This document shows, one piece after another, positions 1 to 10,219 of a DNA stretch of 64,000 nt. The DNA is from Yes71-27 sp040758635. GTDB lineage: Bacteria > Bacillota > Desulfotomaculia > Desulfotomaculales > Ammonificaceae. Every line of letters starts with the position of its first letter. Position 1 is the first letter of the stretch. Location: contig JBFLVI010000005.1 in the NCBI GenBank assembly GCA_040758635.1, positions 30,168 through 94,167 on the forward strand, in the 5' to 3' direction. Made by a program: the position numbers and the translations under genes. The notes beneath the pieces were generated by a model, which had not been told where the DNA came from, made no database searches, and saw nothing but the letters and a program-made list of their open reading frames with translations.

Positions 1-12
1 TTACTCTCCGGC

Positions 13-1566
<1,554 letters not shown>

Positions 1567-1589
1567 GCGCTCTCCTTTTTCTACCGTTT

Positions 1590-3251
1590 TCAGCTTACCG
1601 ACTCATCGAGACCACGCCCCGCCAGCACCATCGGGAGCACGTTTTCGCCCGGGTCGACCAGGCAGTTCACCAGCGCCGGCCCTTCCTTCGCCAGCGCATC
1701 TTCTACCACGCCGTCAAACTGCGCCGCGGTCTCCACGGTGTAGCCGGCGATGCCGTAAACCCCGGCCAAAGCCGCGAAATCGGGGCAGAAGCCGAAGTCC
1801 ACCGCGGAATAGCGTTTGTCGCAGTAAAACTCCTGAAGCTGCCGCACCATCCCCAGGCGCCTGTTGTTAAGGATGAAAATCTTCACGTCCAGACCCTGTT
1901 CCACCAGCGTTCCCAATTCCGGCATCATCATCTGGAAGCTCCCGTCGCCGCTCACTAAAAGCACCTGTTTCTCCGGCCGGCCGAGCTTCACCCCGATGGC
2001 GGCCGGCAGGCCGTAACCCATGCACCCCAGGCCCCCCGAGGTCACGAGCGTGCGCGGGTACTTGAAGCAGTAATACTGGGCCACCCACATCTGGTGCTGG
2101 CCGACGTCGGTGACCACGATGCTTTCCCCTCCGGTAAGGGAGCTTAACCGCTCGATCACGTACTGCGGTTTGAACCCTTCTTCCCGGTTATAGGTTAAAG
2201 GGAAGTCGCGCTTGTACCCGGCGACGGTTTCCAGCCATTCCCCGCCCTCCCGCTTAACTACCTGGGGCAGAAGCGCCTCCAGCACCTGCTTGACATCCCC
2301 GACAATCGGCAGGTAAGGTTTAACGTTCTTCCCGATTTCCGCCGGGTCGATATCCACGTGGATGATCTGGGCGTGCGGGGCAAACCTGGCCGGTGAGCCG
2401 GTAACCCGGTCGGCAAACCGCACCCCCAGCCCGATTAACAGGTCGGCGTTCGTAATGGCCAGATTGGCATAACGCGTGCCGTGCAGGCCTGCCATTCCAA
2501 GGAACAACGGGTGGTCTCCCGGAAACCCGCCCAGCCCCATCAAGGTGCAGGCCACCGGCGCCGCAATCGTCTCCGCTAATTTGACCAGTTCCGGTGTGGC
2601 GCCGCTGCTGATCACCCCGCCTCCGGCCAGGATTACGGGCTGGTTCGCCTTGGCGATCAGCTTCGCCGCCTGCGCGATCTGGGTGGGGTGCCCCCGGTAA
2701 GTGGGCTTATACCCCTTCAGTTCAACCTTCTCCGGGTAGCTGAACCTGATCATGGCGCTCGAAACGTCCCGGGGAAGGTCAATCAGCACCGGCCCCGGCC
2801 GGCCGGAGCGGGCCAGGTAAAAGGCCTTCTTCACCACTGCCGGGACCGTCGCCGGCTCCTTTACCAGAAAATTATGCTTGGTGATGGGCATCGTAATCCC
2901 CGTGATGTCCACTTCCTGAAAGGCGTCGGTTCCGACCTGGCTGGTGGGCACCTGACCGGTAAAAAGCACCACCGGAATCGAGTCCATGTAAGCCGTAGCA
3001 ATTCCGGAAACCAGGTTGGTCGCCCCCGGCCCGGAGGTGGCAAAGCAGACGCCGACCCGCCCGGTCGCCCGTGCGTAACCGTTGGCGGCATGTACCGCGC
3101 CCTGCTCGTGCCGGACCAGCACGTGTTTTATTTTTTTGGCGTTGTAAAGGGCGTCGTAAACCGGCAGGATGGCCCCGCCGGGGTAGCCGAAGACTAGCTC
3201 CACCCCTTCTTTTTCCAGACACCGGATCAGCGCTTCGCCAACCGTAATCAC
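1590..3251 (-). CDS. ilvB: Acetolactate synthase large subunit, second copy
   Basis: Thiamine-diphosphate enzyme that makes acetolactate or acetohydroxybutyrate from pyruvate and 2-oxobutyrate. It has the catalytic-glutamate region RHEQGAVHAANGYARATG, the SGPGATNL motif, and a ThDP-binding stretch starting GDGSFQMM and ending in NN near residues 445-475. The frame stays open to 3323, but I choose GTG 3251 because GGGGAG sits nine bases upstream and homology begins exactly there (ITVGEALIRCLEKEGVE); this gives 553 residues. It lies downstream of ilvC, separate from ilvN, and is a clear paralogue of the gene at 4936-6591. All visible catalytic motifs are kept, so it is probably active. Whether it shares IlvN or works alone cannot be seen. 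Confidence 0.93.
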   Translation of the reverse strand: MITVGEALIRCLEKEGVELVFGYPGGAILPVYDALYNAKKIKHVLVRHEQGAVHAANGYARATGRVGVCFATSGPGATNLVSGIATAYMDSIPVVLFTGQVPTSQVGTDAFQEVDITGITMPITKHNFLVKEPATVPAVVKKAFYLARSGRPGPVLIDLPRDVSSAMIRFSYPEKVELKGYKPTYRGHPTQIAQAAKLIAKANQPVILAGGGVISSGATPELVKLAETIAAPVACTLMGLGGFPGDHPLFLGMAGLHGTRYANLAITNADLLIGLGVRFADRVTGSPARFAPHAQIIHVDIDPAEIGKNVKPYLPIVGDVKQVLEALLPQVVKREGGEWLETVAGYKRDFPLTYNREEGFKPQYVIERLSSLTGGESIVVTDVGQHQMWVAQYYCFKYPRTLVTSGGLGCMGYGLPAAIGVKLGRPEKQVLLVSGDGSFQMMMPELGTLVEQGLDVKIFILNNRRLGMVRQLQEFYCDKRYSAVDFGFCPDFAALAGVYGIAGYTVETAAQFDGVVEDALAKEGPALVNCLVDPGENVLPMVLAGRGLDESVS

Positions 3252-3420
3252 CAAACAACACTCCCCGAGATACTCCAATTTCGAAGCCACCCGGCACTCA
3301 ACCCAGAGAAACGGCTGTCTCAAATTCTAACGGGGAAGGTTTATTGATAACTTCCACTTAATAACTGCTACCGTTTCCTTAAGTTAAGTACCGGGTTACA
3401 AACATTCTGACGACCGACGA

Positions 3421-4413
3421 CTACTTCCGCAGCCAGGACATCATCTGCCGGAGCTCTTTCCCGATCTCCTCGATCTGGTGGTTCTGCTCCCGGCGGCGCT
3501 GTGCCTTGAGCACCGGCTGGTTGGCTTGGTTTTCCAGCACCCACTCGCGGGCAAACTCGCCGCTTTGAATCTCGGCGAGCACCTGCCTCATTTCCTCCCG
3601 GACCATTTCGTCGATTATCCGCCGCCCGGTCCTGTAGTCCCCGTATTCGGCGGTATTGCTGACCCGGCGGCGCATCTCGGTGAGGCCGCCCTCGTAAATG
3701 AGGTCCACGATCAGCTTCAATTCGTGCAGGCATTCGAAATAGGCGATTTCCGGCGCGTAGCCCGCTTCGACCAGGGTCTCAAAACCCGCCTTGATCAACT
3801 CGGACACGCCGCCGCAGAGCACGCACTGCTCGCCGAAAAGGTCCGTTTCCGTCTCTTCCCGGAAAGTGGTTTCGAAAACCCCCGCCCGGGTGAGGCCGAT
3901 CGCCTTGGCGTAGGCAAGCGCGAGCGCCTTCGCCTGGCCGCTGTAGTCCTGGTGTACGGCGATCAATCCCGGCACGCCCGCCCCCTCGGTGTAAAGCCGG
4001 CGGAGCATCGGCCCCGGGCTCTTCGGCGCCACCATGAAAACGTCCACGTCGGGCGGCGGCACAATCTGCCCGAAGTGGATGTTGAACCCGTGCGAGAACA
4101 TCAGGGCCTTCCCCGCGGTAAGGTGCGGGGCGATTTCCTCCCGATAAACCCTGGCCTGTTGCTCGTCCGGGATGAGCATCTGGATAACCGCCGCCCGGCG
4201 GGTCGCCTCCGCCACCGGGACAACCTCCAGGCCCTCCGCCTGAGCCATCGCCGCCGAGGGACTGGCCGGCCGGAGGCCGACCACCACCTGGATTCCGCTG
4301 TCCCTGAGGTTCTGCGCCTGGGCCCGCCCCTGGCTCCCGTAACCCACGACGGCCACCGTTTTTCCTTCCAGCACCCCGAGGTCGGCATCCTGGTCGTAGT
4401 AAATTCGGATCAT
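3421..4413 (-). CDS. ilvC: Ketol-acid reductoisomerase (NADP+), class I
   Basis: Isomerises and reduces acetolactate to 2,3-dihydroxyisovalerate, using NADPH and Mg2+. The 330-residue length is that of class I enzymes. The N-terminal Rossmann domain carries VAVVGYGSQGRAQAQNL near residues 19-35. The all-alpha C-terminal domain carries ETETDLFGEQ (metal-binding Asp and Glu) and SNTAEYGDY. The ATG at 4413 shares one base with the ilvN stop codon (TAATG) and has AAGGAGG upstream, so the two are translationally coupled. This places KARI directly after the AHAS regulatory subunit, the common ilvBNC order. Confidence 0.96.
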   Translation of the reverse strand: MIRIYYDQDADLGVLEGKTVAVVGYGSQGRAQAQNLRDSGIQVVVGLRPASPSAAMAQAEGLEVVPVAEATRRAAVIQMLIPDEQQARVYREEIAPHLTAGKALMFSHGFNIHFGQIVPPPDVDVFMVAPKSPGPMLRRLYTEGAGVPGLIAVHQDYSGQAKALALAYAKAIGLTRAGVFETTFREETETDLFGEQCVLCGGVSELIKAGFETLVEAGYAPEIAYFECLHELKLIVDLIYEGGLTEMRRRVSNTAEYGDYRTGRRIIDEMVREEMRQVLAEIQSGEFAREWVLENQANQPVLKAQRRREQNHQIEEIGKELRQMMSWLRK

Positions 4414-4922
4414 TATTCCGCCTCCTTACTGTTGGTCACGATATCCTTGGTCCCCCGAAGCATGGCCACTTTCCCGGTCCGGACCAACTCCCGGATTCCG
4501 AAGGGTTCCAGTGCGTTTACCAGCGCCCTCACCTTTCCCTCGTCTCCTGTGACCTCCACGATCAGGGTTTTCCGTCCGATGTCCACGATGTGGGCCCGGA
4601 AGATCTCCACGATCTGGATGATTTCCGCCCGCCGCGCCGGTTCTGCGTTCACCTTGAGCAGCACCAGTTCCCGGTCAACGTGTTCTTCCTTGGTGATGTC
4701 CTGCACCTTCAAAACCTCGATCAGCTTGCGGAGTTGCTTGGTCACCTGCTCCAGCACCCGCTCGTCTCCCTCTACGACGATCGTCATCCGGGAAACCGCC
4801 GGATCCTCGGTCTCCCCCACCGTGAGGCTTTCGATGTTGAACCCCCGGCGGCGGAAGAGACCGGCCACACGGGCCAGAACCCCGGGATTGTTTTCAACCA
4901 AAACCGCCAAAGTATGGCGCAC
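4413..4922 (-). CDS. ilvN: Acetolactate synthase small (regulatory) subunit
   Basis: Valine-responsive regulatory subunit of AHAS. The 169 residues hold an N-terminal ACT domain (LAVLVENNPGVLARVAGLF, residues about 5-23, with the GFNIESL loop just after). A C-terminal ALS_ss_C domain is recognisable by GKVRALVNALEPFGI near residues 130-144. It starts at GTG 4922 behind a GGGGGAG SD and lies 13 bases after the upstream ilvB. It ends in a one-base overlap with ilvC. Only one small subunit is present for two large-subunit genes in the operon. Confidence 0.94.
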   Translation of the reverse strand: MRHTLAVLVENNPGVLARVAGLFRRRGFNIESLTVGETEDPAVSRMTIVVEGDERVLEQVTKQLRKLIEVLKVQDITKEEHVDRELVLLKVNAEPARRAEIIQIVEIFRAHIVDIGRKTLIVEVTGDEGKVRALVNALEPFGIRELVRTGKVAMLRGTKDIVTNSKEAE

Positions 4923-4935
4923 AGAACTCTCCCCC

Positions 4936-6591
4936 CTAACCGAGCATCTTTCCCAGTGAGCCCCCCGGCGGCACCATCGGCATCACGTTTTCTTCCCGTT
5001 CGATGACAAAATCCAGAAAGACCGGCTTGGATGAAGCGATGGCCTGCTCCAGCGCCTGCCGCACCTCCTGGGGTTTGGTCACCCGGATGCCTTCCGCGCC
5101 GTAGGCCTCGGCTACCTTCACGAAGTCGGGACCGTAAAGCTCGGTGTAAGAATAGCGCCGGTTGAAAAACAGCTCCTGCCACTGGCGCACCATGCCGAGA
5201 AAGCCGTTGTTCATGATCGCCACGTTGACCGGCAGTTCGTAACTGACCGCCGTGGCCAGTTCCTGGATATTCATCTGGATCGAACCGTCGCCGGCAATAT
5301 CGAAAACGACCTCATCCGGACAGGCCACCTGCACCCCGATGGCGGCCGGAAACCCGAAGCCCATCGTGCCCAGCCCCCCCGAAGAAATAAAAGAACGGGG
5401 CCGGGTGAAGGTATAAAACTGCGCCGTCCACATCTGGTTCTGGCCAACCTCTGTGGTAATGCGCGCCTTACCTTGGGTAACGTTATATAATTCGCGGATC
5501 ACGAACTGGGGCTTCAAGCCGTTTTCCTCGAATTTCAGCGGGTACTCTTTTTTCCAGGCGTTGATCTTCTCCAGCCAAGCCGGATGTGATGCGCCCTCTA
5601 ACACCTCGAGCAGCGCTTTCAACACCCGCCGCACGTCGCCCGCCAGCGGAACGTCCACCCGGACGTTTTTCCCCATTTCCGCCGGGTCCACGTCAATGTG
5701 GATGATCTTCGCTTCCGGGGCAAAGGTCTCCACCTTCCCGGTAACCCGGTCGTCGAACCGCGCCCCCACGGCGACCAAAAGGTCGCACTCGCAAACCGCG
5801 TAGTTGGCGTACCGTGTCCCGTGCATTCCCAGCATCCCGAGAGAAAGCGGGTGGTTGCCGGGGAAACCGCCGATGCCCATAAGGGTTGTGGTCACCGGCG
5901 CCATAATCAACTCGGCAAGCCGGCGCAATTCCTCGCTTGCGTTCGAAGCGATCACCCCGCCGCCGGCGTAAATCACCGGGCGCTGGGCCGTGGCGATCAG
6001 CTTTGCCGCCGCAAGGACCTGATCCGGGTCCGGATCAAGCACCGGCTTGTAACCCGGGAGGTCTACAGGACCGGGATCCACGTATTCCGCCTGCCCTCCC
6101 GAAACGTCACGGGGAATATCCACCAGCACCGGACCGGGACGCCCCGTAGTGGCGATGTAGAACGCCTCCTTCACCGTCCGGGCGAGGTCGCGGACGTCCT
6201 TTACCAAAAAGTTGTGTTTGGTGATCGGCAGGGTGATCCCGGTAATGTCCGCTTCCTGGAACGAATCGCGGCCGATCTGCGCCGTCGGGACCTGTCCGGT
6301 GAAGGCCACCAGCGGACTCGAATCCATGAAGGCCGTGGCGATTCCGGTCACTAAGTTCGTGGCTCCCGGACCGGAAGTGGCCAGGCAGACCCCGGGCCGG
6401 CCGGTGGCCCGCGCGTAACCGTCGGCGGCGTGGGCCGCCGCCTGCTCGTGGCGGGTCAGGATGTGCCAGATGTCCGCGTCGTAAAGGGCATCGTATATGG
6501 GTAGCACCGCACCCCCGGGATAACCGAATACCGTCTCTACTCCTTCGTCTTTTAAGCACCGGAGCAGGATCTCTCCTCCGGAAAGTTTCAA
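4936..6591 (-). CDS. ilvB: Acetolactate synthase large subunit, first copy
   Basis: Catalytic subunit of AHAS, and the natural partner of ilvN 13 bases downstream. Motifs: RHEQAAAHAADGYARATG near residue 48, SGPGATNL, FDDRVTG (FAD region), and a ThDP site beginning GDGSIQMN near residue 430. The frame is open to 6612, but TTG 6591 is the better start because GGAGGT lies seven bases before it; this gives 551 residues. It is similar along its length to the copy at 1590-3251 but clearly diverged. This points to an older duplication rather than a recent tandem copy. Confidence 0.93.
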   Translation of the reverse strand: MKLSGGEILLRCLKDEGVETVFGYPGGAVLPIYDALYDADIWHILTRHEQAAAHAADGYARATGRPGVCLATSGPGATNLVTGIATAFMDSSPLVAFTGQVPTAQIGRDSFQEADITGITLPITKHNFLVKDVRDLARTVKEAFYIATTGRPGPVLVDIPRDVSGGQAEYVDPGPVDLPGYKPVLDPDPDQVLAAAKLIATAQRPVIYAGGGVIASNASEELRRLAELIMAPVTTTLMGIGGFPGNHPLSLGMLGMHGTRYANYAVCECDLLVAVGARFDDRVTGKVETFAPEAKIIHIDVDPAEMGKNVRVDVPLAGDVRRVLKALLEVLEGASHPAWLEKINAWKKEYPLKFEENGLKPQFVIRELYNVTQGKARITTEVGQNQMWTAQFYTFTRPRSFISSGGLGTMGFGFPAAIGVQVACPDEVVFDIAGDGSIQMNIQELATAVSYELPVNVAIMNNGFLGMVRQWQELFFNRRYSYTELYGPDFVKVAEAYGAEGIRVTKPQEVRQALEQAIASSKPVFLDFVIEREENVMPMVPPGGSLGKMLG

Positions 6592-6641
6592 AGCCTCCAC
6601 CTCCGCTTCCAAAACGTCTGGGGATATCTCCGCCTATGTAT

Positions 6642-8306
6642 TCAGAACCGGGGCAAAACCGCTCCTTGACTGGCCGAAGAAACCTGCGCCGCATAGCGCC
6701 CAAGATAACCGTGGGAGATCTTAGGCTTCCACGGCGGCAGGGCTGCAAGCCGCGCCGCGATCTCCTTTTCCTCCAGGAGCACCTCGAGCCGCCGCCCGGG
6801 AATATCAATCTCAATCATATCGCCGTCGCGCACGGCGGCAATCGGTCCGCCGGCCGCCGCTTCGGGGGAAACATGCCCGATTGAAGCGCCACGCGTGGCA
6901 CCGGAGAAACGCCCGTCGGTCAGGAGCGCCACGTCCTTGTCCCGGCCAAGCCCCGCCAGTGTCGCCGTCGCGGTCAGCATCTCCCGCATTCCCGGACCGC
7001 CCCGCGGGCCTTCGTATCTGATGACGATCACCTCACCGCTCTGAAAGGCGCCGTCCATGATCGCCGCCACCGCTTCCTCCTCACTCTCGAAGACGCGGGC
7101 GGGCCCCCGGTGCCGGAGCATCTCCGGCGCCACCGCCGCTTGCTTCACCACCGCTCCCTCCGGCGCCAGGTTTCCGAAAAGCACGGCCAGGCCCCCGGTG
7201 GGACTATAAGCTTCATCAACCGACCTGATAACCTCCGGGCGCTTTACCTCCCGCCCCGTAACATTTTCCCGGACCGTTTTTCCGGTGACCGTGAGCGCCC
7301 CGCTTTCGAGCAACCCGGCCTCGCTGAGAAGGTTCATCACGGCCGGGATGCCGCCCGCCTCGTCCAGGTCCTGCAGGTGGAAGGGCCCCGCAGGATCCAG
7401 CCGGCACAGGTTGGGCGTTTTGGCACTCAACTCGTTGACCTCCCGGAGGTCAAACTTCACCCCCGCCTCATGGGCCAGCGCCGTCAGGTGCAGGATGGTG
7501 TTCGTCGAACACCCGAGCGCCATATCCACCGTGAAGGCGTTCCTAAAGGCCGCCGGCGTCAGAATCTGCGACGGAACCAGGCCTTCCTGCACCAACTCCA
7601 CCGCCCGCATTCCCGAAAGTTTGGCCAGGCGGCGCCGCGCCGCGCTCACCGCCGGAATCGTTCCGTTGCCGGGAAGAGCCATCCCCAGCGCTTCAGTGAG
7701 GCAGTTCATCGAGTTCGCGGTGAACATTCCCGCGCAGGAACCGCAGCCGGGACAGGCGGTTTCTTCCAGTTCCGCCAGGTCGGCCTCCGTCATCAGGCCC
7801 GCTTTGACCCGGCCCACGGCCTCGAAGACGTTGTTCAAGGAAACGTCCCGGCCGCGGAAGCGCCCTGCAAGCATCGGCCCGCCGCTGACCACGATGGCCG
7901 GTATGTTCAGCCGGGCCGCAGCCATCAGCATCCCGGGAACGATCTTGTCGCACGCCGTAACCAAAACCAAGCCGTCGAAGGCGTGCGCCTCCACCATCAC
8001 CTCCACGCTGTCCGCAATCAACTCGCGGGAGGCCAGGGAGTACTTCATCCCCTGGTGGTTCATTGCGATGCCGTCGCAAACCCCGATGGTGGGAAACTCG
8101 ACCGGCACCCCGCCGGCCAGGCGCACCCCCGCCTTAACCGCTTCCGCAATTTCCCGGAGATGGATATGACCGGGAACAATCTCGTTGAAGGAGTTTACCA
8201 CACCAATGAGCGGGCGGTCAAGCTCCTTATCCGTAAACCCCAGCGCCTTGAAAAGCGAGCGGTGGGGCGCCTTTTCCAGTCCCTTTTTTACCGTGTCGCT
8301 GCGCAA
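6642..8306 (-). CDS. ilvD: Dihydroxy-acid dehydratase
   Basis: Fe-S enzyme that dehydrates 2,3-dihydroxyisovalerate (and the methylvalerate analogue) to the 2-oxo acid. The 554 residues match the family. Cluster-ligand regions are visible: CDKIVPGMLMAA near 118 and ETACPGCGSCAGMFTANSMN near 185-205. The NSFNEIVPGHIHL segment has Gly where one family branch has a third early Cys, as in the E. coli type. The start is TTG 8306 with GGGAGG eight bases upstream. It lies between ilvE (separated by a repeat tract) and the first ilvB. Confidence 0.95.
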   Translation of the reverse strand: MRSDTVKKGLEKAPHRSLFKALGFTDKELDRPLIGVVNSFNEIVPGHIHLREIAEAVKAGVRLAGGVPVEFPTIGVCDGIAMNHQGMKYSLASRELIADSVEVMVEAHAFDGLVLVTACDKIVPGMLMAAARLNIPAIVVSGGPMLAGRFRGRDVSLNNVFEAVGRVKAGLMTEADLAELEETACPGCGSCAGMFTANSMNCLTEALGMALPGNGTIPAVSAARRRLAKLSGMRAVELVQEGLVPSQILTPAAFRNAFTVDMALGCSTNTILHLTALAHEAGVKFDLREVNELSAKTPNLCRLDPAGPFHLQDLDEAGGIPAVMNLLSEAGLLESGALTVTGKTVRENVTGREVKRPEVIRSVDEAYSPTGGLAVLFGNLAPEGAVVKQAAVAPEMLRHRGPARVFESEEEAVAAIMDGAFQSGEVIVIRYEGPRGGPGMREMLTATATLAGLGRDKDVALLTDGRFSGATRGASIGHVSPEAAAGGPIAAVRDGDMIEIDIPGRRLEVLLEEKEIAARLAALPPWKPKISHGYLGRYAAQVSSASQGAVLPRF

Positions 8307-8334
8307 AATTCACGCCTCCCATAACAGATTGTCG

Positions 8335-8434
8335 GATGTCAGAAGTCAGACGCAGGAATCTGTTGTAGAAATTCACCGGGACGAATTCCTTCCTCTTCTC
8401 TGACTTCCGACCTTCTGCCTCTTGCCTCTGACTT
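8335..8434. repeat. Intergenic TCAGAAG/CTTCTGA repeat tract, copy 1
   Basis: Fills the gap between ilvE and ilvD and starts at the ilvE stop codon. It contains GTCAGAAGTCAGA on the left, CTGACTTCCGACCTTCTG and CTCTGACTTCT on the right, and an imperfect core AGAAATTCACCGGGACGAATTC. The two sides are roughly complementary, so the RNA could fold into a long hairpin inside the operon message. Similar tracts recur in at least seven other gaps. Confidence 0.6.
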
Positions 8435-9307
8435 CTAAATCTCCGGTCCGTCCACCCGGGTCAACTCCCGGAAAGCCCGGATCAGATCCCACGTAACCGG
8501 GCCCGGGCGCCCCTCCCCGATGATGCGGCCGTCCACCTTCACCACCGGAATTATCTCCGCCGCCGTCCCCGTAAAGAAACACTCGTCGGCCGTAAACACG
8601 TCATGCCGCGTAAAAACCCGCTCCAGGACTGTGATCCCTTTTGCCCGTGCCAGCTCCATCACCGCGTCCCGGGTGATGCCCTTCAAAATCCCCAGGTAGG
8701 GCGGTGGTGTAATCAGCGTACCTTCCTTGACGATAAAGATGTTGTCCCCGGTGGCTTCCGCCACGAACCCGTCGTGGGTAAGCATGATCGCTTCCTGAAC
8801 CCCGATCAGCCCTGCTTCGATTTTGGCCAGGATATTATTCAGGTAGTTCAGGGACTTGATCCGTGGGCTCAGGGCCTCCGGCACGTTCCGCCGGGTAGGT
8901 ACAGTAATTACTTCCAGACCCTTCTCGTAAAACTCCGGCGGGTAAAGCTGAATCGAATCCGCGATACAAAAAACCGTCGGCCGGGGACATTTCTGGGGGT
9001 CCAGCCCGAGATCACCCTTGCCGCGCGTCACCACCAGCCGGATGTACCCGTCGCGGATGTTGTTCCGGCGGCAGGTCTCCAGCACCACCTGCTGCATCTC
9101 CTCCTGGGAGAGCGGGATGCTGAGCATGATCGACTTTGCCGACTCGTAGAGCCGCTGCAGGTGCTCCTTAAGTTTAAAAACCCGGCCGTGGTACGCCCGG
9201 ATCCCCTCGAAAACACCGTCGCCGTACAAGAGCCCGTGGTCAAAAACCGACACTACCGCTTTTTCTTCGGGAACGTACTCGCCATCTAAATAGATCGTAA
9301 GCCCCAA
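8435..9307 (-). CDS. ilvE: Branched-chain-amino-acid aminotransferase
   Basis: PLP enzyme (fold type IV) that transfers the amino group to the 2-oxo acids of Val, Ile and Leu. The 290 residues include the PLP-lysine region SPRIKSLNYLNNILAKIEA near 148-166 and the class IV signature EATGDNIFIVKEG near 180-192. The C-terminal FFTGTAAEIIPV is also typical. D-amino-acid aminotransferase and aminodeoxychorismate lyase share the fold, but the operon position supports IlvE. It starts at TTG 9307 behind GGGGGAAGGGG and is the first gene after the T-box leader. Confidence 0.93.
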   Translation of the reverse strand: MGLTIYLDGEYVPEEKAVVSVFDHGLLYGDGVFEGIRAYHGRVFKLKEHLQRLYESAKSIMLSIPLSQEEMQQVVLETCRRNNIRDGYIRLVVTRGKGDLGLDPQKCPRPTVFCIADSIQLYPPEFYEKGLEVITVPTRRNVPEALSPRIKSLNYLNNILAKIEAGLIGVQEAIMLTHDGFVAEATGDNIFIVKEGTLITPPPYLGILKGITRDAVMELARAKGITVLERVFTRHDVFTADECFFTGTAAEIIPVVKVDGRIIGEGRPGPVTWDLIRAFRELTRVDGPEI

Positions 9308-9324
9308 CGCCCCTTCCCCCTAAT

Positions 9325-9655
9325 CTTTTAAAAAATTAAATCAAAGCCCCTCGCCCTTCCGGCGCCCAATACCTTTGAGCACCAGACCAGGGACGAGAGG
9401 CTCCACCTCCGCGGTACCACCCTGGTTGCCGTTACCTTGCGGTAAAAACGGCCCCTTTCCGTGTGTCCACCAGGCACACCGGTTTTGATAACGGGAAACC
9501 AACCCGGCAAAGACTACTCGGTTGAACCCTTTCGCCTTCCGGCTCCGGGGTGATCACGACCGAACCCCCTGCCACCGGCTCCCACCCCACCCGGCTCGCT
9601 GAGGCACCAGGATCCGGTCTCCGTCCCTTTCATCGCCTTTAACCGCCACAGTTTC
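9325..9655 (-). promoter_or_regulatory. T-box leader (probably tRNA-Ile specific)
   Basis: The leader contains the T-box sequence AGGGTGGTACCGCGG (9423-9409, minus strand), the hallmark of tRNA-sensing riboswitches. Stem I features are visible: CAGCGAGCCGGG and GGGAGCCGG in the apical region. A specifier-loop candidate GTGATCACC contains ATC (9554-9552) followed by A, which would pair with the tRNA-Ile anticodon. The T-box is followed by a terminator. Uncharged tRNA should therefore switch the ilv-leu operon on. The T-box is certain; the Ile assignment is inferred from an alignment by eye. Confidence 0.93.
9329..9402 (-). terminator. T-box regulated terminator
   Basis: On the minus strand AGCCTCTCGTCCCT can pair with AGGGCGAGGGGCT, followed by TTTGATTTAATTTTTT just before ilvE. 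The 5' side of the stem lies directly after the T-box sequence, the usual mutually exclusive antiterminator/terminator arrangement. Confidence 0.85.
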
Positions 9656-9660
9656 TCCCA

Positions 9661-9690
9661 AGTATACAAAAATCACTACACCCATGTCAA
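9661..9690 (-). promoter_or_regulatory. Sigma-A promoter of the ilv operon
   Basis: TTGACA (9690-9685) and TATACT (9666-9661) on the minus strand are separated by 18 bases and lie just upstream of the T-box leader. Transcription should start near 9654. Confidence 0.8.
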
Positions 9691-9988
9691 GTAGAAGATG
9701 GGAGCAAACCGTTTGGTCGTCGGTCGTCGGTATTGATGTAGGAAATCGCTACGGCGAATTCCTACAAGCAATTATTGTTGAAAAATCTCATCCCGCGTGA
9801 AGCAGCGGGAGCAACCCGGGAGTCGCAATCCAGGGAAAAAGGAGAATTTACGGTAATTCCGGAGGGCTGGCCTCGGTGAGTTTCTGACGGTACTGCAGGC
9901 AGTAGAAGCTTACTGCTGACGCAGAGGAAAGAATCAAGGCGGGCAGTTCCGGCCTGGGCTCCCGTCCGGCTCCAAGTGGACGGGCAAC
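9691..9988. other. Non-coding gap between ilv promoter and DUF5652 gene, with repeat copy 2
   Basis: I see no convincing gene here. At 9709-9770 there is a GGTCGTCGGTCGTCGG run and a core GGAAATCGCTACGGCG / GAATTCCTACA resembling the hairpin cores found near 24320 and 40420. A hairpin CCCGTCC...GGACGGG lies at about 9959-9982 without a T-run. An open frame at 9762-10178 has no SD and overlaps the small membrane gene, so I discount it. Confidence 0.4.
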
Positions 9989-10219
9989 CTAACGGAACCA
10001 CCCGCGCAGCGCCAGGCGCTGGCGCCCCCAAATCCCCAGGTAGAGCATCTCCAAAATTCCCAAGGTATTGATCAGCAGGATAACCACAAACCAGCCTCGG
10101 TGACCGTTCCTGGCTGCCCGCCACAGCGCGAGCCCCTTCCAGAAAAGACTCCAGGCCACCAGTCCCGCCAGGAGCCACGGGTCAATTCCAAGATCAATTC
10201 CCTGAAGAAAACGTTCCAT
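9989..10219 (-). CDS. Small membrane protein, DUF5652-like
   Basis: A 76-residue protein with two hydrophobic helices (about residues 14-32 and 40-60). The pattern SLFWKGLALWRAARNGHRGW followed by FVVILLINTLGILEMLYL resembles DUF5652 membrane proteins, whose function is unknown. I choose ATG 10219 because GGGGGGCAAGG lies just upstream; an in-frame extension to 10255 lacks an SD. It stands alone between the ilv promoter and a gap. Confidence 0.7.
   Translation of the reverse strand: MERFLQGIDLGIDPWLLAGLVAWSLFWKGLALWRAARNGHRGWFVVILLINTLGILEMLYLGIWGRQRLALRGWFR

Noticed and set aside
9762..10178. Minus-strand frame of 138 residues
   Set aside because: It overlaps the DUF5652-like gene on the same strand, has no SD and shows no recognisable motif.
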